Notes: generated by a model from the letters alone, not told the origin. A stretch of DNA of 64,000 bases from Arthrobacter ramosus (GCF_039535095.1 NZ_BAAAWN010000001.1:2480001-2544000), one strand, 5' to 3'. Positions 9,097-20,010 are shown, counted from the stretch's first letter. Translations and numbers: made by a program.

Positions 9097-10702
9097 CATC
9101 GTCTTTCGCGGGGCGAGCGTCGTTGACGGGACGGGCGCCGCCGCCTTCACCGCCGACGTCTCTGTGGTCGACGGCAGGATCGACGCCGTCGGTTCGGTCA
9201 CGGGCGGCGCGGCTGTCTCCGTCGACGCGCGCGGGATGGTGTTGAGCCCTGGGTTCATCGACCTGCACACCCACACGGACTTCGCGTTGCCGAGTTACCC
9301 CCGGGCGGCTTCGATGACTCTGCAGGGCGTGACCACGCACCTCACCGGCAATTGCGGCTTTTCGCCCTTCCCAGTCGTCGAGGAGCACGCGGACATGCTG
9401 CGCGAGTACAGCGGCTTCCTCGACGCGGGGTTGCCGTGGGGCAGTTGGAGCAGCGCCGCAGAGTACCTGGAACTGCTCGATGGGCTCCCTCTCGCCGCAA
9501 ACGTAGCCTGCCTCGTCGGACACGGCACAGTGCGGATGGCGGTGATGGGCTTCGACACCGGCGCGCCGGACGCCTCCCAGCTCAAGGCGATGCAGGCTTT
9601 CGTCGCGGAAGGGATGCAGGCCGGTGGCTTCGGAGTGTCGACGGGTCTGACCTACGCGCCCGCCAGCGCAGCTGCCGTGGAAGAACTGGTCGCTGTCGCC
9701 GAGGCGGTGGCACCTTACGGCGGTTTCTATGCCACGCACATCAGGAGTGAAGCGACGACACTCCTCGAAGCGGTGGCAGAGGCACTCGATGTCGGGCGGC
9801 GGGCGCACGTTCCGGTGCAGTTGAGTCACCACAAGATCATGGGGCGCGACAACTGGCCGAAGCTCGCTGCCTCGCTCGCGCTCATCGAATCGGCGCGCGC
9901 GGGTGGCCTCGATGTCATGCTCGACCAGTACCCATACACCGCCGGTAGTACAACCCTCGCGGTCATCCTGCCGCGCTGGGCGCTCGTCGGTGGCGTCCCG
10001 GCCATGCAGCAACGGCTTGCGAGCCCTGAGCAGCGCGCCGCGATCCGCGAGGTGATTGCCGCACAACGGCCGGAAGACCTCATCGCAGGGCTGCGGGTGT
10101 TCGAACCGGACTCCGTTGTCATCGCAGAGGTCCCGGAAGGACCGCTGGCCCAGTACATCGGCTTGACGCTGACGGAGGTGGCGGGACGACGGAATCAGGA
10201 ACCGGTCGACACTGTTCTCGACATGCTGGCTGCAGCGGGCGGCGACATCCTGACGGTTGTGCACGGCCAGTCCGAAGAGAATCTCAGGACGATCATGGCT
10301 AACGAGTTCACTGCAATTGCGAGCGACGGCTGGACCCTCAGCCCGGAGGCGGGCGGGCGCCCGCACCCGCGAAACTACGGCACATACTCGAGAATCCTCG
10401 GTCGTTATGTTCGTGAGGAGCAGGTCTTGGGGCTCGAAGATGCGGTGCGCAAAATGACATCGCTTCCCGCTTCGCGCCTGGGCCTCAGCGACCGTGGGGT
10501 GATCAGAGCGGGGGCAGCGGCAGATTTGGTGTTGTTTGACCCGGCGACTGTCTCCGATCGGGCTGATTTCGACCGGCCGCACCAATTCTCGACCGGCGTG
10601 CGCACCGTTGTGGTCAATGGAAGGATCGTCGTCTGCGACGGCGAAGACACAGGAGCGGAAGCCGGAACGGTGTTCCGCAAGAACGACAGGAGCAGAGCAT
10701 GA
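9089..10702 (+). CDS. N-acyl-D-amino-acid deacylase (D-aminoacylase)
   Basis: A 537-residue amidohydrolase-superfamily zinc enzyme that removes the acyl group from N-acyl-D-amino acids. Metal ligands and catalytic residues expected for D-aminoacylase are visible: H60, H62 and D64 in HTHTD, C89 in GNCGFSPFP (the bridging cysteine of this subgroup), H217 in ATHIRSE and H247/H248 in LSHHK. Length and domain order (small beta domain, barrel, return to the beta domain) match the family. Its ATG lies 8 nt inside the RidA gene, so the two are coupled. It gives the clearest clue to the substrate of the operon: an N-acyl-D-amino acid. Confidence 0.87.
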   Translation: MPDIVFRGASVVDGTGAAAFTADVSVVDGRIDAVGSVTGGAAVSVDARGMVLSPGFIDLHTHTDFALPSYPRAASMTLQGVTTHLTGNCGFSPFPVVEEHADMLREYSGFLDAGLPWGSWSSAAEYLELLDGLPLAANVACLVGHGTVRMAVMGFDTGAPDASQLKAMQAFVAEGMQAGGFGVSTGLTYAPASAAAVEELVAVAEAVAPYGGFYATHIRSEATTLLEAVAEALDVGRRAHVPVQLSHHKIMGRDNWPKLAASLALIESARAGGLDVMLDQYPYTAGSTTLAVILPRWALVGGVPAMQQRLASPEQRAAIREVIAAQRPEDLIAGLRVFEPDSVVIAEVPEGPLAQYIGLTLTEVAGRRNQEPVDTVLDMLAAAGGDILTVVHGQSEENLRTIMANEFTAIASDGWTLSPEAGGRPHPRNYGTYSRILGRYVREEQVLGLEDAVRKMTSLPASRLGLSDRGVIRAGAAADLVLFDPATVSDRADFDRPHQFSTGVRTVVVNGRIVVCDGEDTGAEAGTVFRKNDRSRA

Positions 10703-11925
10703 AATCGTCGATGTTCGTCTTCGGCACAGACATCGTCGGCGAGGGTGTCGAGACGGTGCTTGACAACGTCACGACCCGGGCTGGCGTGGACACGATCTCG
10801 CTGTCGGCGACCTATCACAACGCCCGGGACGTCTTCCCGCACAACCCGCGCCATCGGGTCTACCGTCATGAGGGAGACATCGCCTGGTTCAAGCCGAACA
10901 AGAAGTTGTACCCCGGCGGATTCGCTCCTCCCCTTGCTAGTGACGCGGACGGTGTGGACGTACTCGGCCTGGTGACGGATGCCGCCGAGCGGCGCGGCAC
11001 TGACGTGAAAGCGTGGACGATCTACTCGCACAATTCAAGGTTGAGCGCAACGGTTCCTGACACCTCCGTCAGGAACGTCTTCGGTGACAGGATGCGGGGT
11101 GATCTATGTCCGTCGAATCCGCTCGTGCAAGACCATTTCGCAGCGCTCACTGCCGACATCTGTAGCTACCCGATCTCGACTTTGCTGGCAGAGTGCCTGC
11201 ACTATCGTGCCTTCGAGCACGGCGAGCACCATGAGCGGTACCTCATCGACATCCCCGGCCAGGTGCGTTATGCGCTAGGGCTTTGCTTCTGCGATTCATG
11301 CGCCGCAGCGGGGGCATTGCACGGGGTTGATGTCCCATCGCTCGAGACCGGGCTCCGTTACGCCATCGATGCCGCACTGGCCGGGGCGACGGTCGGGTTC
11401 GAGGCAGCCCTTGTTGAGGACCTCGACCGGTACGCAGTCTCGCGGGTTGCGACGATCACCGCGCTGACCAGAGACATGACAAATGTCGCCATGGCCAACG
11501 GAGTGCGTCTCAGCTTCATCGATCATTCGGGAGCGATGTCGCACGTGATGACCGATGTCACACCGGAGGAGGCGACATCGACGGCCGCGCGACGACTCGG
11601 GATCGATCCACGGGCAGCGGCAGGCGCTGCCGACGAGTATCTCGCCCTGATCTACACGGATGACCCAGAGCGGGCGGACACGATGATGAGAGGCTACCGC
11701 GCTCTGCTCGGTGACGACGTGCCCATCTCGTACGGGCTCCGGCCGCTCGAGCCTGATTGCTCAGACGAGGGGAACCTCGCGGCCAAGGTTTCAGCCGCGC
11801 GTGCCGCAGGAGCGTCCAGTGTTGACTTCTATCACTACGCAATGATGCCGCTCGAACGACTTGACTGGATCTCCCGAGCTCTCGATGGGACCAAGGTTTC
11901 GTCACCCCGTAGCTTTTCATCATGA
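10699..11925 (+). CDS. Uncharacterised 408-residue protein, probable TIM-barrel hydrolase-like fold
   Basis: I do not recognise a named family. The protein has no signal peptide or membrane segment. A cysteine cluster CFCDSC (C196, C198, C201) follows an acidic/histidine stretch AECLHYRAFEHGEHH, and a TIYSHNSR segment lies near residue 107. This arrangement is reminiscent of glycoside-hydrolase-like TIM barrels that have a Cys cluster after a catalytic acid, but this is only a resemblance. The start ATG overlaps the deacylase stop (ATGA) with AGGAG upstream, so it belongs to the operon. A role in processing the sugar- or acyl-linked moiety of the imported substrate is possible but unproven. 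Confidence 0.6.
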   Translation: MKSSMFVFGTDIVGEGVETVLDNVTTRAGVDTISLSATYHNARDVFPHNPRHRVYRHEGDIAWFKPNKKLYPGGFAPPLASDADGVDVLGLVTDAAERRGTDVKAWTIYSHNSRLSATVPDTSVRNVFGDRMRGDLCPSNPLVQDHFAALTADICSYPISTLLAECLHYRAFEHGEHHERYLIDIPGQVRYALGLCFCDSCAAAGALHGVDVPSLETGLRYAIDAALAGATVGFEAALVEDLDRYAVSRVATITALTRDMTNVAMANGVRLSFIDHSGAMSHVMTDVTPEEATSTAARRLGIDPRAAAGAADEYLALIYTDDPERADTMMRGYRALLGDDVPISYGLRPLEPDCSDEGNLAAKVSAARAAGASSVDFYHYAMMPLERLDWISRALDGTKVSSPRSFSS

Positions 11926-11936
11926 AAGATTAGGTC

Positions 11937-12323
11937 ATGTCCTCGCCCGATTCATCATCGCAAGCCGAAGGGAATGCAGCCGCGGAACTTGCTGAACTTC
12001 GAGCAAGTGTAGACAGCATCGACAGCGCCCTGCTACACGTTCTTGCGGTGCGGTTCGACATCACACGACAGGTAAGCGAGCTCAAGGCTAAACACTCGCT
12101 TCCTGCCTCAGATCCCCAGCGCGAGGCCGAGCATTTGAACGAGCTCCGCGCGTTGGCTACAGCGAGCGGGCTCGAACCCTCGGTGCTGGACCCAGTCTTT
12201 TCACTGATATATGGCCGAGTGGTGCGTTCACACCAGGACGTTGCATCTTCGCACCAGTTCGACGCATCGCTTGTGGCTCAGTCACTAGACAATCGAAAGA
12301 CCCCGTCATTAAGAAGGAGCTGA
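11937..12323 (+). CDS. AroQ-type chorismate mutase family protein
   Basis: A 128-residue all-helical protein of the chorismate mutase type II fold. Lined up with the N-terminal mutase domain of E. coli PheA as I recall it, the active-site residues R11, R28, K39, D48 and R51 fall on R22, R39, K50, D59 and R62 with a constant offset of 11. This suggests a working site rather than a mere fold match. The family also includes isochorismate-pyruvate lyases. It starts 11 nt after the previous gene with AGGT just upstream and closes the operon. A mutase at the end of a D-amino-acid catabolic cluster is unexpected. Confidence 0.75.
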   Translation: MSSPDSSSQAEGNAAAELAELRASVDSIDSALLHVLAVRFDITRQVSELKAKHSLPASDPQREAEHLNELRALATASGLEPSVLDPVFSLIYGRVVRSHQDVASSHQFDASLVAQSLDNRKTPSLRRS

Positions 12324-12419
12324 CCTGTCACGCAACTCGCCCGATGGGACAGTGGGGAGGTGCCGCGTGAGGATCCTCCATGTTGGCGGGACAACCCAGA
12401 GAAACGAGGAACTAACAAG

Positions 12420-14450
<2,031 letters not shown>

Positions 14451-14511
14451 GAGCGGCGCAAGCCTGCGCCGACTGCAGGATAGAAGCTGTATTGGCCTGG
14501 AGGCAGATCGT

Positions 14512-14551
14512 CGAAACGACCAGATCCATATCCGCGGATCTGGTCGTTTCG
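14512..14551. terminator. Perfect 16-bp inverted repeat between convergent genes
   Basis: Arms at 14512-14527 and 14536-14551 (CGAAACGACCAGATCC and its exact complement) are separated by 8 nt. It lies between the 3' ends of acsA (+) and the aldo/keto reductase gene (-), so a bidirectional terminator is the simplest reading. A shorter GGCGCA/TGCGCC hairpin at about 14455-14470 precedes it. There is no clear T run. Confidence 0.65.
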
Positions 14552-14661
14552 CGCCTTATGTGGTTGAGGGTCTAATCACCGGACTTCAAGGCGAGCGCGG
14601 GACTCGACCACGGTCAGCCCGGCAATGACGGGCAGTCGGCCTCAGCCCATTGCCGGATCAC

Positions 14662-15507
14662 CTAAAGCTGGCTGTGCGACGCAATGGCGGGGTCGGAGCC
14701 GATTCGGGCACCGCTCTCGAGCTGTGTGATGGCGGCAAGGTCCTCGGGAGTCAGGGTGATCGCCGCAGCGTCGGCGTTTTCCCGCATACGGCTAGTCGTC
14801 GAGGACTTGGGAATGGCAATAATCCCTGAAGCGACGTGCCATGCCAACACGATCTGAGCCGGTGTGGCGCCGTATTTGGCGGCCAGCGATTTCACCGCGG
14901 CCGCATTCAGATCGGCCCCCTGCCCCAGCGGGCTGTACGCCTCCACCGCAATGCCCAAGGCACGGCACTTGGCCGCCAACTCCTTCTGCTGGAACGTGGG
15001 GTGGATTTCGAACTGGTTCACCGCCGGGACCACATTAGCGTCCTGCAGTAGCGCGTCCAGATGCTCGCCGAGGAAGTTGGAGACACCGATGGCACGCACC
15101 ACGCTGTTGGCGTAAAGCTTCTCCATCGCCTTCCAAGCTTCGACGAAGAGCCCCTGCGAGGGCACCGGCCAGTGAATCAGGTACAGATCCACGAAGTCGA
15201 CACCAAGCGCTTTCCGGCTGTTCTGGAAGGCCTCATGCGCGTTGCCCTGCTCGCCGTTGCGCAGCTTGGTGGTGATGAAGATTTCATCCCGGGCAATGCC
15301 TGAGGCAGCGATGGCTGCTCCGACGCCGGCCTCGTTGCGGTAGGCGGCGGCGGTGTCTATGTGGCGGTAGCCGGCCTCAAGCGCATCCTCGACGATTCGC
15401 TGGGTCTCGTCCGGCGGAACCTGGAACACGCCGAAGCCGATTTGCGGAATTTCGACGCCGTTGTTGAGGGTCACGGTGGGTGTGGTGGTTTCTTGCGTCT
15501 GCGACAC
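14662..15507 (-). CDS. Aldo/keto reductase (2,5-diketo-D-gluconate reductase type)
   Basis: A 281-residue NADPH-dependent reductase with the AKR catalytic tetrad D51, Y56, K81 and H112 in DTAAAYRNE, KLRN and YLIHWP, and the cofactor-binding IPKSSTTSRMREN segment near the C-terminus. The GTG start at 15507 is preferred because GGAAGA precedes it by about 7 nt and it gives the standard family length; the frame continues to 15633 without a convincing start. The gene is divergent from an MmyB-type regulator, a pairing common in actinobacteria, and that regulator probably controls it. The physiological substrate is unknown. Confidence 0.88.
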   Translation of the reverse strand: MSQTQETTTPTVTLNNGVEIPQIGFGVFQVPPDETQRIVEDALEAGYRHIDTAAAYRNEAGVGAAIAASGIARDEIFITTKLRNGEQGNAHEAFQNSRKALGVDFVDLYLIHWPVPSQGLFVEAWKAMEKLYANSVVRAIGVSNFLGEHLDALLQDANVVPAVNQFEIHPTFQQKELAAKCRALGIAVEAYSPLGQGADLNAAAVKSLAAKYGATPAQIVLAWHVASGIIAIPKSSTTSRMRENADAAAITLTPEDLAAITQLESGARIGSDPAIASHSQL

Positions 15508-15632
15508 TATCGATTCTTCCGTCAGTGAGATTGGACCCTTCGAGCGCCCCGCACGAAATTCGGTGCGAACCGTGCGCCCGGGCTTGCAAAATACGCTACC
15601 TATCTTGGGACGTCGTGTCAGCCGGTATGCCA

Positions 15633-15669
15633 CTCCCTGGTTTTCCTAGGAAGGACAGTCCTACCTTCC
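15633..15669. promoter_or_regulatory. Probable promoter/operator between the aldo/keto reductase and regulator genes
   Basis: The 19-mer CTCCCTGGTTTTCCTAGGA at 15633-15651 and CCTACCTTCC at 15660-15669 recur with exactly the same 27-nt spacing at 41721-41757, in front of a dead copy of the same regulator. Between them is the inverted repeat AGGACAGTCCT. Conservation of a non-coding block outside the gene argues for promoter or operator function. Confidence 0.6.
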
Positions 15670-15708
15670 TTGTAGAAAGCTGTGATCGGGACGTGGAGAA
15701 TAGGAATT

Positions 15709-16623
15709 ATGGGTCAAAGCGCAGAGTTTGGAAAATTCCTGAAGGCCATGAGGTCACGGCTGAAGCCCGAGGACGGCGGCCTGCCAGGCACTTCGGGTGT
15801 CCGACGGGTTCCCGGGCTGCGGCGCGAGGAGATAGCCCGGCTGGCGGACGTGAGCACGGACTACTACACGCGCCTCGAGCAGGGCCGCAACATCCACCCG
15901 TCCAGGGCAGTACTGGACTCGGTAGCCCGGGCTCTGCGCCTGGATTCCAGCGAACAGGCGCACATGATGGACCTCCTTGAGAACTGTGCGAAGTCCCAGC
16001 GTCCACCCCTACCGGCCCAGAGCGTTCGGCCCGCCCTGAAGCAACTGCTGGATGCCGTGGGAAGCGTGCCCGCACTGGTACTGGGGCGCCGAACGGATGT
16101 TTTGGCCGGAAATCATCTGGCTTTTCTCCTGCTTGCCGATTTCCCGTCCATGCCTGCTGCCGAGCGGAACCTGACTCGCTGGATGATGCTCGATCCGCGA
16201 GCAAAGGAACTCTTCCGGGACTGGAATTCCGTAGCGGCCGAAGCGGTCGGAACCCTCCGAGTGGACATTGGCCGGCATCCGGACGATGCCCAGGCCAATC
16301 AGCTCGTTGGCGAACTCGCAGTTCAGAGCGAGAACTTCCGCCTGTGGTGGGCCGGACACCGGGTGGCCAGGAGGTCTGCGGGCAGTCTGCGGTTGCACCA
16401 CCCCGTCGTCGGCGACTTGGAACTGAACGTTGAAAACCTGACGCTCCCGGACGACCCGGACCAAGTGCTGCGCGTATTTTCCGCAAAGCCCGGCTCGCCG
16501 ACGGCCGATTCCCTCACACTGCTAGGCAGTTTCGGCGCCGAGGCGGCGACCGTCTGGGAGCCCACACAAACAACAGACAACACGGATGCATCCGGCGCCG
16601 GGTTCTTGACTGATTCGGCTTAG
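15709..16623 (+). CDS. XRE family regulator with MmyB-like ligand-binding domain
   Basis: A 304-residue DNA-binding protein. The N-terminal helix-turn-helix carries the diagnostic RRVPGLRREEIARLADVS followed by YYTRLEQGR (about residues 27-60). The C-terminal 200 residues match the MmyB-like domain with the WMMLDP and LRLHHPVVGDLEL elements. ATG 15709 was chosen over an upstream in-frame ATG because GGAG and AGGA precede it. It is divergent from the aldo/keto reductase and probably represses it and itself. The first 33 codons and the upstream region have a degraded copy at 41721-41885. Confidence 0.88.
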   Translation: MGQSAEFGKFLKAMRSRLKPEDGGLPGTSGVRRVPGLRREEIARLADVSTDYYTRLEQGRNIHPSRAVLDSVARALRLDSSEQAHMMDLLENCAKSQRPPLPAQSVRPALKQLLDAVGSVPALVLGRRTDVLAGNHLAFLLLADFPSMPAAERNLTRWMMLDPRAKELFRDWNSVAAEAVGTLRVDIGRHPDDAQANQLVGELAVQSENFRLWWAGHRVARRSAGSLRLHHPVVGDLELNVENLTLPDDPDQVLRVFSAKPGSPTADSLTLLGSFGAEAATVWEPTQTTDNTDASGAGFLTDSA

Positions 16624-17304
16624 GAGAATTGGGCCCTCAGTGGTTGGGGCATTCCGAATACTCTGACCATGCATTCAAAAAGTAGAGGCCATCAACCGCA
16701 TATTCAGTCTTGCGGATGCCGATCCGAGCTTGGCCTCAAAGGTGGAGCGGACAGGATCCAGAATCCCGGCTGGGCGTGACCCCGCGGGCTCGTTGAAGTG
16801 CATCGTCCCATCCCACGGGTGCTCCGATGGCGTGCGCATAGCTCAAATGGGCCTTTTGCGCTCGGGTGCGGCCAGAGCTGGCTCGGTTGGTTCGTCCCAG
16901 TGCCGTAAACCTTTTATTTCGCCCTGAAGCTACACCGGCCGCTCGAACCTTCCTGCTCCAGACAGGTCCCGGATCTTCTATCGATCCTCCAGAGGCAGGC
17001 ATCGCGGAGCAATTGGTTTTTCCAGCGCGGCGATGCCGGGGTGCGGGCACCGCGATTGGGCCGGTCGGGCGTCGAAGGAGCTCGTTTCCGTCTTGCAGTT
17101 GATGATTCGCCGTCAGGGTAAATGCGTCGGCTGCTCACTTCCGGATTTCCCGCCTTCCAATCTTGGCCATGGCGACCTCGACCTGGCGAATCACAGCATA
17201 AACGAGACACGGTCGTTGCAACTCCCAAAATTCTGGGTGTTGCAACGACCGCTAGAACCAAGGTTTAGACGGGGCCCGTTATGGGTTTAGCCGTGGTCTT
17301 GTTG
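16624..17304. other. Intergenic stretch without a convincing gene
   Basis: About 680 bases between converging transcription units. Short frames exist on both strands, but none has a ribosome site, family motif or typical codon pattern. The only structured element is the long hairpin at 17210-17251. Decayed coding DNA is possible, but I cannot identify a source. Confidence 0.5.
17210..17251. terminator. Long imperfect hairpin downstream of the phosphoesterase gene
   Basis: CGGTCGTTGCAAC (17210-17222) pairs exactly with GTTGCAACGACCG (17239-17251). After one mismatch an inner CCCA/TGGG pair leaves a short loop. It lies about 55 bases past the end of the minus-strand phosphoesterase gene and also downstream of the plus-strand regulator, so it could stop transcription from both sides. 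Confidence 0.55.
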
Positions 17305-20010
17305 CTATTTCCCGGTCCCGATGGGGGCGTTGTCGCCGTCGCCGGGTCCGTCGGGTACTTCGTTGGGGAAGAGGATGCGGGCGTCTCCGGGGTAGGGGGT
17401 GGTCCAGTTGTGTGCGGCGTACCAGTCGACCCGGTTGAGTCGGCCGGGATCGACGCGGTCAGGTCCTGACCAGTCCTGTTGCGCCGACCACGTGCCCCAT
17501 GCAGCGGCTGCGCCGGTGAGGGTGTTCGGTACCCCGTTCAGGGTGTCGAGCGGGATCTGGTTCGGCTTAGCTGTGTACGGGGTGGTGTCTGCTTTGTTGG
17601 TGAATGCCGAGTACATGGGTTCGGCGGCGAGGTCCATCTGCGTCATGGGCGGCAGGGCGAGGATCTGCTCGATGGTGCGCACGACGTTGAGCTGGGTGTA
17701 GAAGTCGCTTACGACCGCGTTACGGCGGGCATATGGGGACCAGATCAGCACCGGGGCGCGGTGGCCATCGACATGGTCGACACCGTTCTGGCTGTCATCT
17801 TCGACGACGAACACGGCGGAGTCCTGACCGAACTTGCTATGCGAAATGCCGTCGATGATCCGTCCCACTGCAAGGTCGTTGTCGGCGACCATGGCCGAGG
17901 GTGTTGGGGAGCCGGCCGAAGTGCCGGCGGTGTGATCGTTCATGATCGTCATGATGTTCAACTGCGGCAGGTTGTTGTTTTGTTCAGCGCTCTTCAGGTC
18001 CTTGAGGAACAGGTCGGCCCGATACTGGTCCGGGATCTGCAGCTGGAAGCCCGGGAACTGCGGCTGCAGGATCTTCGTGAGCGAGGGCACGTCGGTGGAG
18101 GCGTGGAACGCGTCCTGCGGGATGATCGCTGGTTTGCCGGCTTCCTGGGCCAGGGTGTTCTGGTACCACTGGGCCCAGCTGTTGGTGTCGTTGGCGCCGG
18201 TGGCGCTGGTCCACTTGTTCGTGTACTCGCCCCAGTCCTTGGCGCTGACGCCGTGCGCGGCAGCGTTGTCCCAGAGGAACCCGGTGGAGCCGTAGGCCAT
18301 CGCGTCCCCGCCGTTGTAAGGGTAGCTTCGGGTGTAGTTGCTGATCGACTGGTTCAGATACTCATCAACGTTGGCCTGTGTCAGCCACTGGTGGCCATCG
18401 GCGGACATAGTGCCCGAGGAGTAGGTGTTATCCAGCAACGGTCCTTGCTGGACCAAGGCATGGAAATTCGGGGTGGTCGCCCCGCCGAACTGGGCTAGGG
18501 AGGGTGCGCCGTTGCCGCGGGTGTCATCGCCCAGGACTTGGTCGTACGTGCGGTTTTCCTTAACGATCATGAACACGTGCTTGATGGTGGAAGGGTCACC
18601 GGCACGCTGCGGGATCGCCGCCGGCTTCGCTTTGCCCTGATCGCCCTTGGCCTTTTGCTGGTCCTGCCACGCGGTCCATTGGTTGTTTGACCAGACCTGC
18701 TTGGTGTAGTTGGGCATGTCGTTGGTCTTGGGGATCGGGACGGTGCTGACGAGCCCGATGTCCGAATATACGCTATGCCCGGTGACGGTTGCGGTGCCCG
18801 CGCCCTGGCTGTTGGTGGCCTGGGCGCCGAGGGAACCGACACCCTTCTGCGCGGCCACGACGATCTCGCCCAGGGCCTTGTCGAGCACCACGGTGCCGGG
18901 GTACCAGCCGGTGGGGATCAGGCCCTGAAAGCCAGCCGGTGTCTGGGCGTTGCTGTAGTCGTAGACGGCGACTGCGTTCGCGGTTCCCAGGCTCACGGCC
19001 AGATGCGTCGGATCCAGCATCGTCAACGAATTCGGTTCGCTGCCGGTCGGCGCACCCGGCAACGGGTTGACGTTGATGGTCTGGGCAACTTTGCCGGTCT
19101 TGGTATCCAGCACCGAGACGGTGTCGGAGTTGGAGTTCGCGACGAACACGTCTGTGCCCTGGACCATCAAGGCCGAGGGGGCCAGACCCACGTCGTAACT
19201 GCGCACCACGGCTCCGGTCGCCGGGTCGACCTCCGAGACGGTACCGGTGGACGGAGAACCGTTATCGGTGTTGGTGACAATATCCGTACCGTAGGAGAGG
19301 TTGGTTTTATCCCCTGGCACCGCGGTGCGCCCGCCCTGGTTGGCCACGAACGCGTGCGCACCGGCCACCACGACGTCCCGCGGCGCGTTGCCGACCGCAA
19401 CCTGACGGACCAAGGCCCCGGTACCCGCGTCCAGGACAGCCATGGTGTTGGTTCCGTTCAGGGTGACCAGGATCTGCTGCCCGCCGGGGGCGAAGGCAAG
19501 ACTGGCCGGCAACGGCTGCTTACCGCTCACGCCCGGCAATGCCACGACCACCGGGCTGGACAGCGTCCCGTCCGCGGCAACCGTGAAACGCAGCAGGTTT
19601 GATTTCTGCCCGGCCCACAGGCTCTTGCCATCCGCTGAGTAAAGCAACCCGCCATACCCGGCCTGTCCGCTGCCGGTGCCGGCCGGCGGCGTGTACTGCT
19701 GCAGGACTTTATGCCCCACCAAGTCGGTCACGGTGAAGGTGCCCTTCCCGTCATAGGTTTCATTGACCGAAGTGTGACCGTCCGGGCTCACGGCCAAAGC
19801 CATCGGCCTACCGGTCTGCTCCACCCCGGACCCGGCCGGGGTGACCAACTGGTTACTCGCGGTCAGTACCGACCCGTTGGCCTGGCGCCCGATCAGGCGC
19901 TGCCCCCAGTCGGTGTTACCGGCCGCATAAGCGCCGCCGCCAGCCAATACCAGCGCCACGGCGGCAGCCGGAATGGCCACGCCCTTACGCAAACGTCTTT
20001 TCTTGCCCAT
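17305..20010 (-). CDS. Secreted YncE-like beta-propeller / alkaline phosphatase-family phosphoesterase fusion
   Basis: This 901-residue exported protein has a basic start MGKKRRLRKG and an Ala/Val/Leu-rich hydrophobic segment to about residue 30, a signal peptide. Residues about 50-440 contain repeated propeller-like blades (SPDG, VAVGNAPRDVVV, NSNSDTVSVLDTKTG). Residues about 470-850 form a phosphoesterase domain opening with IKHVFMIVKENRTYDQVLGD and carrying the metal-site aspartates of VVEDDSQNGVDHVDGHR. Fusions of this type are known in actinobacteria, but their substrates are poorly defined. It is the last of three secreted phosphatase-type genes on this strand, with 292 bases between it and the gene before. 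Confidence 0.82.
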   Translation of the reverse strand: MGKKRRLRKGVAIPAAAVALVLAGGGAYAAGNTDWGQRLIGRQANGSVLTASNQLVTPAGSGVEQTGRPMALAVSPDGHTSVNETYDGKGTFTVTDLVGHKVLQQYTPPAGTGSGQAGYGGLLYSADGKSLWAGQKSNLLRFTVAADGTLSSPVVVALPGVSGKQPLPASLAFAPGGQQILVTLNGTNTMAVLDAGTGALVRQVAVGNAPRDVVVAGAHAFVANQGGRTAVPGDKTNLSYGTDIVTNTDNGSPSTGTVSEVDPATGAVVRSYDVGLAPSALMVQGTDVFVANSNSDTVSVLDTKTGKVAQTINVNPLPGAPTGSEPNSLTMLDPTHLAVSLGTANAVAVYDYSNAQTPAGFQGLIPTGWYPGTVVLDKALGEIVVAAQKGVGSLGAQATNSQGAGTATVTGHSVYSDIGLVSTVPIPKTNDMPNYTKQVWSNNQWTAWQDQQKAKGDQGKAKPAAIPQRAGDPSTIKHVFMIVKENRTYDQVLGDDTRGNGAPSLAQFGGATTPNFHALVQQGPLLDNTYSSGTMSADGHQWLTQANVDEYLNQSISNYTRSYPYNGGDAMAYGSTGFLWDNAAAHGVSAKDWGEYTNKWTSATGANDTNSWAQWYQNTLAQEAGKPAIIPQDAFHASTDVPSLTKILQPQFPGFQLQIPDQYRADLFLKDLKSAEQNNNLPQLNIMTIMNDHTAGTSAGSPTPSAMVADNDLAVGRIIDGISHSKFGQDSAVFVVEDDSQNGVDHVDGHRAPVLIWSPYARRNAVVSDFYTQLNVVRTIEQILALPPMTQMDLAAEPMYSAFTNKADTTPYTAKPNQIPLDTLNGVPNTLTGAAAAWGTWSAQQDWSGPDRVDPGRLNRVDWYAAHNWTTPYPGDARILFPNEVPDGPGDGDNAPIGTGK

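Noticed and set aside
9071..10585. A 504-codon frame antisense to the D-aminoacylase
   Set aside because: The sense frame has complete catalytic motifs; the antisense product is rich in Arg, His and Gln without order.
16840..16920. tRNA-like stretch near 16.9 kb
   Set aside because: A short region has a loose likeness to tRNA elements, but no cloverleaf with acceptor stem and T-loop can be drawn.
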